Shown here piece by piece: positions 22,109-27,279 of a stretch of DNA of 27,740 bases. The position numbers and the translations under genes are program-made. The stretch comes from a virus. The DNA lies in the IMG/VR virus record IMGVR_UViG_3300048687_000061, positions 1 to 27,740 of that record. One strand, given 5' to 3'. Positions within the stretch are counted from its first letter, which is position 1. Every line of letters starts with the position of its first letter. The notes under the pieces were generated by a model. It was given only the letters and a program-made list of their open reading frames with translations, was not told where the DNA came from and searched no databases.

Positions 22109-22393
22109 TCACCACCTTCGTGATGCCCGCTGTGGCTGGCATGCAGGCGTGCGGTTGCCCTTGGCGCTGTTGCACCGCCTGTGCGCCGCACGGGCGTTGG
22201 CGGGGTCGAGCAGGTCGCCGCCGCGTGACAGTGGCCGCTCGTGGTCCAGGGTGAAGCTGAGCGGGTGCCGGGCGTGCAGGCCGTAGTCGATGTTGTGGCC
22301 GCACAGCCAGCACGGCAGGTGCTGGGCTCTCAGCCACTCGACGAGGCGGCGGTACGGGCGCCCGTTGCGGGGGTTGCCGGCCACGGGCGCCAC
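22109..22393 (-). CDS. HNH endonuclease
   Basis: 94 aa, stand-alone HNH nuclease of the zinc-ribbon subtype. CWLC (C28, C31) and HRRC (H71, C74) give the structural zinc site; D50-H51 in FTLDHERPLSRGGD is the catalytic His; NARAAHRRCNSAKGN carries the conserved Asn. HNH proteins beside the terminase are required for packaging cleavage in several phage families, by working with TerL. Position upstream of TerS/TerL and in the same direction supports that use here rather than a homing role. Confidence 0.88.
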   Translation of the reverse strand: MAPVAGNPRNGRPYRRLVEWLRAQHLPCWLCGHNIDYGLHARHPLSFTLDHERPLSRGGDLLDPANARAAHRRCNSAKGNRTPACQPQRASRRW

Positions 22394-22399
22394 CTCCGG

Positions 22400-22651
22400 T
22401 CAGTCGTCGCCGAGGACCTCGGCGCGCGCCCGGTCGACCTTGCGGTTGAGAGCGGTGGTCATCCTGAACACGGTGAAGGTGAGCAGCAGGAAGACGACGA
22501 CGAGCAGCACCTGTGTGACCACGGAGACGACGGCGATGTTGCGCGTCGCGCTCGCGATGATCGCGGCAATGGCGATGCCTGCAGCCCAGCCGAGCCAGAG
22601 CTTGACCTTCTCGGCTCTCACGGCGGACTGGATCTCTCGGTAGCTGGCCAT
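22400..22651 (-). CDS. Small two-helix membrane protein
   Basis: 83 aa; ATG 22651 chosen because GGGGGG lies 4 nt upstream. An upstream in-frame ATG would add about a dozen residues with no ribosome-binding site. Amphipathic start (SYREIQSAVRAEKVKLWL), two transmembrane helices (AAGIAIAAIIASATR and VVSVVTQVLLVVVFLLLTFTVF) and a charged end (LNRKVDRARAEVLGDD). No family recognised. Stop-to-start spacing to the HNH gene is 6 bp, so they are probably co-transcribed. Confidence 0.6.
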   Translation of the reverse strand: MASYREIQSAVRAEKVKLWLGWAAGIAIAAIIASATRNIAVVSVVTQVLLVVVFLLLTFTVFRMTTALNRKVDRARAEVLGDD

Positions 22652-22740
22652 GGTTCCCCCCAGGGCTGTGTGTGTCTGAGGGGCCATGATGCGGGCTGTG
22701 CGGCCGGTGGGGAAGCGGTGCAGGTGAAGGGTGCGGGACG

Positions 22741-22783
22741 CGACGAGGCCCCCGCCGGGGGAACCGTAGCGGGGGCCTCGTCG
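22741..22783. terminator. Strong bidirectional hairpin terminator
   Basis: CGACGAGGCCCCCGC (22741-22755) / GCGGGGGCCTCGTCG (22769-22783), a 15-bp perfect stem with a 13-nt loop. It insulates the HTH gene from the operon downstream of it. Confidence 0.8.
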
Positions 22784-22839
22784 TGCCGTATCAGGGCACA
22801 GCTGTTCACCGAGATCGTGACACCGGCCTGACCTGCACG

Positions 22840-23052
22840 TCAAGCGGCGGCGGGGGTGTCGCGCTGTGTGGCGTAGGCCTGGACGTCGGAGAGGGAGAAC
22901 CAGCGTTGCCGTGGCGACGAGCCGGGGGCGGGAGTGAGGCGGCCGCGGCGGACGAGCTGGCGGACGCCGTCGAGGCTGATGCCGAGGGCCGTGGCGGTCT
23001 GGTGGGCGGTGAGGTAGCCGGGGCGCAACAGCTGTGACTCCATGGCCCCCAT
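22840..23052 (-). CDS. Excisionase-type HTH (helix-turn-helix 17) protein
   Basis: 70 aa from ATG 23052, or 67 aa from ATG 23043. GYLTAHQTATALGISLDGVRQLVRRGRLTPAP is the MerR/Xis-like winged HTH of short excisionase and regulator proteins, and RWFSLSDVQAYATQR is the family-typical end. It probably bends DNA at att sites or regulates transcription. It is isolated from any visible integrase. A terminator-like hairpin (23066-23094) ends only 14 bp before the first ATG, leaving no room for a promoter of its own. Confidence 0.75.
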   Translation of the reverse strand: MGAMESQLLRPGYLTAHQTATALGISLDGVRQLVRRGRLTPAPGSSPRQRWFSLSDVQAYATQRDTPAAA

Positions 23053-23065
23053 GATGCGGCAGAGA

Positions 23066-23094
23066 GGCCCCGCCGCGTGATGAGCGGCGGGGCC
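23066..23094 (-). terminator. Hairpin immediately upstream of the HTH gene
   Basis: GGCCCCGCCGC (23066-23076) / GCGGCGGGGCC (23084-23094), an 11-bp perfect stem with a 7-nt loop, followed on the minus strand by TCTCTGCC. It ends the 46-aa gene transcript or acts as an attenuator for the HTH gene. Confidence 0.65.
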
Positions 23095-23138
23095 AACTGC
23101 CGGGCGCTACCCGGCGCGCAGGTTCCAGTGTGGCGGCG

Positions 23139-23279
23139 TTACTGCTGCGGTGTACCCGGAACCGGCTTCTCCTCTACGGGGTAGTACCCGCCCCGCGAGG
23201 CCCGGTACTCGGTGGTGCTCTCGGTGTCGGTCTCCGCGCGCTCCGGGTCCCTGATCGGCATGTTGTTGTTCAGTGCCAT
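23139..23279 (-). CDS. Small 46-aa hydrophilic protein
   Basis: Starts at ATG 23279 with CAGGAG 9 nt upstream and ends TAA. The sequence begins MALNNNMPIRDPERAETDTE and ends GGYYPVEEKPVPGTPQQ: acidic, Pro/Thr-rich, probably disordered, without Cys or membrane helix. The good ribosome-binding site and ordinary codon use support it. It sits alone between a strong hairpin (23315-23355) and a second hairpin (23066-23094). Function unknown. A small regulatory or binding peptide tied to the adjacent repeat array is only a guess. Confidence 0.6.
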   Translation of the reverse strand: MALNNNMPIRDPERAETDTESTTEYRASRGGYYPVEEKPVPGTPQQ

Positions 23280-23314
23280 GATGTCGGCTCCTGTCTCGTG
23301 TTCGGGATGGGGAA

Positions 23315-23355
23315 CCGGGGCGGCCGGCTAGCTGCCAGGCGGACGGCCGCCCCGG
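23315..23355 (-). terminator. 12-bp hairpin abutting the GGTAGAY array
   Basis: CCGGGGCGGCCG (23315-23326) / CGGCCGCCCCGG (23344-23355), a perfect 12-bp stem with a 17-nt loop, ending at the base before the first repeat of the array. On the minus strand it follows the 203-aa gene and could terminate the cassette transcript, or be part of the repeat locus. Confidence 0.65.
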
Positions 23356-23443
23356 GGTAGATGACCGGGTAGATAGCCCGGTAGATGGCGGTAGATGAGC
23401 CGGTAGACACGCAGGTCAGGCGGCGGTAGACGGTGCGGTAGAC
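23356..23443. repeat. Array of seven GGTAGAY repeats, ~12-bp period
   Basis: GGTAGAT at 23356, 23368, 23380 and 23390 and GGTAGAC at 23402, 23425 and 23437 (start positions). Spacings are 12, 12, 10, 12, 23 and 12. Each is preceded by C or G, giving an 8-bp unit [C/G]GGTAGA[T/C]. All lie in the same orientation. The two right-hand copies are inside the last codons of the 203-aa gene and one straddles the region before its stop; the rest are non-coding. Iteron-like; see findings. Confidence 0.75.
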
Positions 23444-24027
23444 GTCTCCTCGGTGGCGACCGGGGAAGGGGCCAGATCCACGCGGCGGACGCCCCTCGTC
23501 GGGCCCTTCCCGCCGGCCTTCACCTTGGGGTGGACGGGGATGCCCAGGGCCTCCAACTGCGCGCGCAGATCGGACACCTGCCAGGAGGCCGTGAGGGCCT
23601 CGGTATCGGGGCGCTCCTGGAGGTGGTCGAGGACGGTGGATAGGTGCACCGCGGAGTCGCTGCCCATGAGGGTGAGCAGGAGGGCGCGCATCGTCTCCCC
23701 AGGGGTCGCCGTCGTGGAGGGTTCGGCGACCGGTTGCTCGGGCGTGTGGCCGGCCTTCCAGGCGGCCCGGCACCACAGGGCGGCGAGGAGTCCGAGGAGC
23801 CAGGGCAGCGCGCGGATGATGCCGTACGTGACGTAGGCGAGCAGGCCGACGAGGAGGAGCCGGGCGAGGGGGCCGAGGGCGGCCTTCCACCCGGTGAGGT
23901 CGTCGCGGCGACCCGCGCGGATCCAGGCCGTGAGGCGCGTGGTGCGGCGCTGCCAGACGACGGCGCTGCCGCGGGCGAGGCGGTCGGCGGCGTGCGCGCG
24001 GGCGGCTCGGACGAGGAGGCGCTTCAC
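23416..24027 (-). CDS. Membrane protein with C-terminal winged-helix-like part
   Basis: 203 aa, GTG 24027 overlapping the previous stop (GTGA). A very basic N-terminus (VKRLLVRAARAHAADRLARG, QRRTTRLTAWIRAGRRDDL) precedes two hydrophobic helices (LGPLARLLLVGLLAYVTYGIIRALP, WLLGLLAALWCRAAW). A soluble domain follows (MRALLLTLMGSDSAVHLSTVLDHLQ, DLRAQLEALGIPVHPKVKAGGKGPTRGVRRVDL) that reads like a small winged helix. The last codons overlap a repeat array. Last gene of the cassette. It resembles Streptomyces plasmid or ICE spread proteins in layout, without a certain family match. Confidence 0.65.
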   Translation of the reverse strand: MKRLLVRAARAHAADRLARGSAVVWQRRTTRLTAWIRAGRRDDLTGWKAALGPLARLLLVGLLAYVTYGIIRALPWLLGLLAALWCRAAWKAGHTPEQPVAEPSTTATPGETMRALLLTLMGSDSAVHLSTVLDHLQERPDTEALTASWQVSDLRAQLEALGIPVHPKVKAGGKGPTRGVRRVDLAPSPVATEETSTAPSTAA

Positions 24028-24533
24028 AGCAGGCCCGCCCCCTCGACGCTGCCGCGGAGCACAGCGCCAGCCTGGTTGATCAGGTCGGGCAGCCAGTTCA
24101 GCGCCGAGGCGACCCCGGCCGTGAGGCACAGGCAGACGCCGCAGAAGATCCCGCCGACCATGCGCTTGCGCTCGTCCTTACCTGCGGACCGGTACGCGAA
24201 GATCGTTGCGCAGGTGATCAGGAAGACGATCACGGCGCCCTCGGGGGTGAGCTGGCCGAGGCTCCCGTGCGTGATCGCGGCCTCGGAGGTCTTGCCGGTG
24301 GCGGCCTGAACTCCCTTGCTGCCGCCGGTGTTCGCAGCGCGCGCGGAGCATCCGGCGAGCCACCCGAGGATCCCGCCCGCGCACATCGTGGATACGGCGC
24401 CGAGCAGGGAGCCGAGCCCGAAGCTCTTGAGCTTGGCGGGGTCGCGGTCACCCTTCCACCAGGGGCGCAGGTTCGCCCACAGGACGACGAGGACGATCGC
24501 GACGCCCGCGAAGGTGAGGCCGGTGCCGGTCAT
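24024..24533 (-). CDS. Multi-spanning membrane protein of the Spd-like cassette
   Basis: 169 aa, ATG 24533 in an ATGA overlap. One N-terminal helix (LTFAGVAIVLVVLWANL), a charged linker (RPWWKGDRDPAKLKSFG), then three or four further hydrophobic segments (GSLLGAVSTMCAGGILGWLAG, GAVIVFLITCATIFAY, MVGGIFCGVCLCLTAGVASAL). The loop AANTGGSKGVQAATGKTSEAAITHGSLGQLTPEG resembles phage/plasmid membrane proteins of actinobacteria. No enzyme motif. Probably part of a membrane complex with the products of the overlapping genes. Confidence 0.65.
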   Translation of the reverse strand: MTGTGLTFAGVAIVLVVLWANLRPWWKGDRDPAKLKSFGLGSLLGAVSTMCAGGILGWLAGCSARAANTGGSKGVQAATGKTSEAAITHGSLGQLTPEGAVIVFLITCATIFAYRSAGKDERKRMVGGIFCGVCLCLTAGVASALNWLPDLINQAGAVLRGSVEGAGLL

Positions 24534-25093
24534 CGGTGGACTCCTGTGACGAAGGTGATCGGGTCGAACCAGTCGAGGACGCCGAGGCTCCCGATCGCGG
24601 TGGTGATCAGCGCGAGGCGGAGCAACCACCGCTTCCGTCGTAGGTCGAGCAGGTACGTGGCGGCGAGGGCGACGGCCGCGGTGGTGTAGGCGCCGCCGAT
24701 GGTGTCGGCCCGCATCTCGTGCAGGACGCGAGCCCAACCGGTGGCCAGGGACCAGCCGTTGAAGAGGGGTAGGACGCTGACAGCGCCGGCCGTGAAGGTG
24801 TGCCACGGTCGGATCCACTGCCACAGCCACGCCCAGTTGCGGCGCTCGCGGGGCTCGGTGTCGGGCGCGGGCTCCGGGGTGCGGCGCGGGGCCCTCTTGG
24901 GGCGCGGGGCGGGCTGGTCGGTGTTGCTGTCGAGGATGTCGTCGAGCCAGTCACGGGCGCGCGGCTCGAATCCTGCGGGCAGGTGCGCCGGAGTGGCCGG
25001 GAGCGCCTGCTCGTCGGCGTCGGGGCCTACGCCTGCTCTGCGGAGGAGGAAGCGGACCCTCTTCTCGTCGGGCCCGGGGCGGGTGTTGGTCAT
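24530..25093 (-). CDS. Membrane protein with cytoplasmic N-terminal domain, Spd-like cassette
   Basis: 187 aa, ATG 25093 in an ATGA overlap with the 458-aa gene. The first 90 residues are soluble and charged (RPGPDEKRVRFLLRRAGVG, PAGFEPRARDWLDDILDSN, then a Pro/Arg linker). Next come WLWQWIRPWHTFTAGAVSVLPLFNGWSL and further helices (GGAYTTAAVALAATYLLDL, WLLRLALITTAIGSLGVL), about three spans. The family is not recognised. Order and overlaps indicate a stoichiometric partner of its neighbours. Confidence 0.65.
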   Translation of the reverse strand: MTNTRPGPDEKRVRFLLRRAGVGPDADEQALPATPAHLPAGFEPRARDWLDDILDSNTDQPAPRPKRAPRRTPEPAPDTEPRERRNWAWLWQWIRPWHTFTAGAVSVLPLFNGWSLATGWARVLHEMRADTIGGAYTTAAVALAATYLLDLRRKRWLLRLALITTAIGSLGVLDWFDPITFVTGVHR

Positions 25094-26466
25094 GGGGTGG
25101 GCCTCTCGGCGAGGGCGTCGCGTACCTGCTCGGCGCGCGGCTGGCCAATGTGGAGTGCCTTCTTGAGGGCGCGGATCGAGGCGGGGCGGCCGCGGTGGGT
25201 GCGCCTGTACTCGGCGTCGAACTTGGTGGCGCGGTCGAGGAGTGCGGCGGGTACGTCGCCGTCGGGTACGCGGACGTGTACCTCGTCGCGGGTACGGTCC
25301 GCGGCGAGTACGGGTACGGGCGCGGCCATCGGGTTCGGGATGGCATCGGTCAGGGCGAGATCGAGGACGAGCCCCTTCGATGGCACGGCCTCTGTCTCGG
25401 GAAGTACGGGCGCCGGGTGTACCTGCGCAGGTGGGGCCGTGATGCGGGCAGCCATGCGTACCTGCGTCTCGGACACGGGTACGCCGTGCTGGGTACACAG
25501 CGCGGCGATCTCGGCGGGCGCCTTGGTGGGGTGCGCGGCGAGTACGCGGAGGACTGCGTCCATCGGGTCGAGGCGCCGGAGTTCGGCGCCGGCCACACCG
25601 AGTGGCGTGGCCGGGTGCGGCTCGTCGAGTACGGGCGTACTCGCCCACGGGGACACGAGAGGTACGGTCGCGAGTTCGTCCGAGGTACGGCGCGCGGCGA
25701 GTTCGAGGAGCAGCCGGTGGCGCTGCGCTCCGTCGGTGCCGGCGCCGGAGCGGGCCACGGCCGCAGCGAGGCGACGGCGGGCCCACGCGCGACGCTTGGG
25801 TCGTGAGGCGAGGCGCACGGCGCGCGCGGTGGCGCGGTCGCGGGTGATCTGCTCCGCGGTACGGTTCCGCGCGGCGAGCCCGAGCCGGGAGAGCAGCCGC
25901 TCGCGCAGCTCGCGGCCGATCATCGGCAGGAGACCGGACGACAGGGCGGCCGGGCGGGCGACGCGGATCTCCAGGCCCATGGCGAGGTGCCACAGCATGC
26001 CGGCCATGACGGGGCCGATGACGGCGCGGACGGTGCCGCCGACGAGCCCGGACTCGGCGTAACAGGGGATGACGAGTACGGCGGTGATGAGCCACATGAG
26101 GAGGCCGGGCACGCCGCCGGTGCCTGCCTGCTCGTCGGTGGTGGTCGCGGCCTTATGGGCGCGGGCCATGATGCCGCAGGCGAGGAGGGCGAGTTCGGCG
26201 GCGGCGAACATGGCGGCGCGCTCGGTGGCGTCGGCCATGTCGAGCCAGTTCTTGGCGAACCGCCAGCTGGTGTCGCCGCTGTAGGCGGTGCAGACGAGGG
26301 CGCCGGCCGCGGCGACGAGGACCGCGGCGGGCGGGCGGCGCGTGCCACGGAGGGCGCGGGCGACGCGGCGCAGCGCGACGGCGCCGAGGATGAGCCCCAC
26401 GACGGCGGCGACTATGGCCGGCCGCGGGTTGGCGACCGCCCACTCGGTGAGCTGGTCAACGATCAC
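25090..26466 (-). CDS. Large membrane protein, DUF2637/SpdB-like, with C-terminal HTH-like region
   Basis: 458 aa, GTG 26466 after CTGGAG. Residues 1-175 hold five hydrophobic helices (AIVAAVVGLILGAVAL, AVLVAAAGALVCTAYSG, AAMFAAAELALLACGIMA, GLLMWLITAVLVIPCYAES, AVIGPVMAGMLWHLAMGLEI), a layout like DUF2637 proteins of Streptomyces plasmids. A basic cytoplasmic part follows with DAVLRVLAAHPTKAPAEIAALCTQHGVPVS and, at the end, GRPASIRALKKALHIGQPRAEQVRDAL, both HTH-like. It is probably a membrane-anchored DNA-binding transfer or spread protein. The gene is also unusual for its density of GTAC tetramers (25122-25685). Confidence 0.65.
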   Translation of the reverse strand: MIVDQLTEWAVANPRPAIVAAVVGLILGAVALRRVARALRGTRRPPAAVLVAAAGALVCTAYSGDTSWRFAKNWLDMADATERAAMFAAAELALLACGIMARAHKAATTTDEQAGTGGVPGLLMWLITAVLVIPCYAESGLVGGTVRAVIGPVMAGMLWHLAMGLEIRVARPAALSSGLLPMIGRELRERLLSRLGLAARNRTAEQITRDRATARAVRLASRPKRRAWARRRLAAAVARSGAGTDGAQRHRLLLELAARRTSDELATVPLVSPWASTPVLDEPHPATPLGVAGAELRRLDPMDAVLRVLAAHPTKAPAEIAALCTQHGVPVSETQVRMAARITAPPAQVHPAPVLPETEAVPSKGLVLDLALTDAIPNPMAAPVPVLAADRTRDEVHVRVPDGDVPAALLDRATKFDAEYRRTHRGRPASIRALKKALHIGQPRAEQVRDALAERPTP

Positions 26467-26487
26467 TGGTGCTACTCCAGGAAGAGA

Positions 26488-26523
26488 GGCCGGGCCCGCT
26501 CGGGGGTGGTCGCAGGCCCGGCC
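26488..26523 (-). terminator. Intercistronic hairpin in the cassette
   Basis: GGCCGGGCC (26488-26496) / GGCCCGGCC (26515-26523), between the 57-aa gene and the 458-aa gene. It probably lowers or tunes expression of the membrane genes relative to the first gene. Confidence 0.55.
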
Positions 26524-26532
26524 GGTCGGGGG

Positions 26533-26706
26533 TCAGTTGGTGCCGGCCTGCTCGTTGCCGTGGGCGCGGGCCTCGGCGAGCTGGTCGCGGGCGGCGGCCT
26601 GCTGCACGGGGTTCTGCGCCTGTGCGTAGTCGGCAGCGGCCTGCTGCTGGAGGGCGGCGACGCGGGTGGCTTCATCGCCAGCGGACTGATCGGTACCGTG
26701 TGTCAC
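26533..26706 (-). CDS. Small Ala/Gln-rich helical protein, first gene of the cassette
   Basis: 57 aa; GTG 26706 preceded by AAGGAG with a 7-nt gap, the best ribosome-binding site in the cassette. The body is one long helix (EATRVAALQQQAAADYAQAQ, VQQAAARDQLAEARAHGNEQ) of heptad type, no Cys and no membrane segment. Likely a small coiled-coil factor or scaffold. No family recognised. It is transcribed from the divergent, palindrome-bearing promoter region at 26827-26872. Confidence 0.65.
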   Translation of the reverse strand: MTHGTDQSAGDEATRVAALQQQAAADYAQAQNPVQQAAARDQLAEARAHGNEQAGTN

Positions 26707-26742
26707 GGACCTGCTCCTTCGTCGTGGTTGCGGGTGGGTCCG

Positions 26743-26783
26743 CCCCGGCCCATGTGGAGCTGCAACTCCGGGCCGGGGTTTTT
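26743..26783 (+). terminator. Rho-independent terminator read on the plus strand
   Basis: CCCCGGCCC (26743-26751) / GGGCCGGGG (26770-26778) with an inner GGAG/CTCC stem, followed by TTTTT. The T-run shows it works rightward, against the cassette. It would stop antisense transcripts before the divergent promoter region. On the leftward mRNA the same stem lies in the leader of the 57-aa gene. Confidence 0.75.
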
Positions 26784-26826
26784 GCGTTGAGGGATTCCGG
26801 GGTGCGGCGATCCCACGACTCAGCAC

Positions 26827-26854
26827 GTTAGACCCTAGGGTCTAGCCCGTGCAA
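26827..26854 (-). promoter_or_regulatory. Candidate leftward promoter of the membrane cassette
   Basis: Minus strand: TTGCAC (26854-26849), then TCTAAC (26832-26827) after 16 bp or TAACGT (26830-26825) after 18 bp. The spacer and -10 are occupied by the first palindrome, so a bound regulator would block it. Confidence 0.5.
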
Positions 26855-26868
26855 GACCCTAGGGTCTA
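26829..26868. promoter_or_regulatory. Twin palindromic operators in a divergent promoter region
   Basis: TAGACCCTAGGGTCTA at 26829-26844 is a perfect 16-bp palindrome. AGACCCTAGGGTCT at 26854-26867 repeats its central 14 bp, and the match to copy one extends to the A at 26868. Centres are exactly 24 bp apart. A candidate plus-strand -10, TAGAGT (26867-26872), overlaps the right copy. Probably bound by the 97-aa HTH protein encoded downstream. Confidence 0.8.
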
Positions 26869-26909
26869 GAGTCGTCCTTGTCGCGCTCCACGGCACGGAG
26901 GGAGCGCCA

Positions 26910-27203
26910 GTGAGCGAGCAGGTCGAGGAGGTGCGTCGACTCTTGGAGGCCATCGAGCGTCTGGAGCAGATGCAGGACGACGAGGCGTGCGCGAGGGCTG
27001 TGACGCAGGTGCTCGACACCTGGCCGGATCACCACGCGCGCCTGCGGGAGCTGCGCCAGGAGCGGGTCCAGCGGATGAAGGATGCTGGGATGACGTGGGC
27101 ACAGATCGGCGAGGTTCTCGGCGTGCACTACACGCGGGCACAGCAGATCGCGAAGGGGATGCGCGGCACCAAGCGCCCCAAGAAGGATGACGGCGACGCG
27201 TAG
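26910..27203 (+). CDS. Small HTH regulator divergent to the membrane cassette
   Basis: 97 aa, GTG 26910 with GGAGGG upstream. The N-terminal half is a helical, acidic dimerisation-type region (EQVEEVRRLLEAIERLEQMQDDEACARAVTQVL). Then RLRELRQERVQRMKDAGMTWAQIGEVLGVHYTRAQQIAKGMRG is a clear helix-turn-helix of the sigma-region-4/HTH_23 sort, with W-A-Q-I-G as the first helix. It is well placed to bind the twin palindromes at 26829-26867, which cover both its own promoter and that of the cassette, as an autoregulating repressor with a Kor-like role. The name of the family is uncertain. Confidence 0.75.
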   Translation: MSEQVEEVRRLLEAIERLEQMQDDEACARAVTQVLDTWPDHHARLRELRQERVQRMKDAGMTWAQIGEVLGVHYTRAQQIAKGMRGTKRPKKDDGDA

Positions 27204-27221
27204 CTGTTGCGCAGGCCAGAC

Positions 27222-27259
27222 ACGACGGAGCCCCCGACGTAGGTCGGGGGCTCCGTCGT
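27222..27259. terminator. Bidirectional 17-bp hairpin terminator
   Basis: Arms 27222-27238 and 27243-27259, perfectly paired (ACGACGGAGCCCCCGAC with its complement), 4-nt loop GTAG. It lies between the rightward HTH gene and the convergent gene at 27280. Confidence 0.85.
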
Positions 27260-27279
27260 ACTCGTGGTGCTCTTGTTCC

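Noticed and set aside
23270-23890. Frame containing repeated Tyr-Arg/Tyr-Pro (IYRAIYPVIYPG) across the repeat array
   Set aside because: The pattern is the translation of the GGTAGAY repeats on the minus strand; the rest is low-complexity and out of frame with the 203-aa gene.
25150-25806. Long plus-strand reading frame (218 codons) opposite the 458-aa membrane gene
   Set aside because: Its many Tyr residues come from the GTAC tetramers on the other strand, it has no ribosome-binding site, and the minus-strand frame gives a coherent membrane protein.
26488-27260. CRISPR-like array suggested by several repeated GC-rich stems
   Set aside because: The stems are unrelated single hairpins; no repeat-spacer pattern or cas gene is present.
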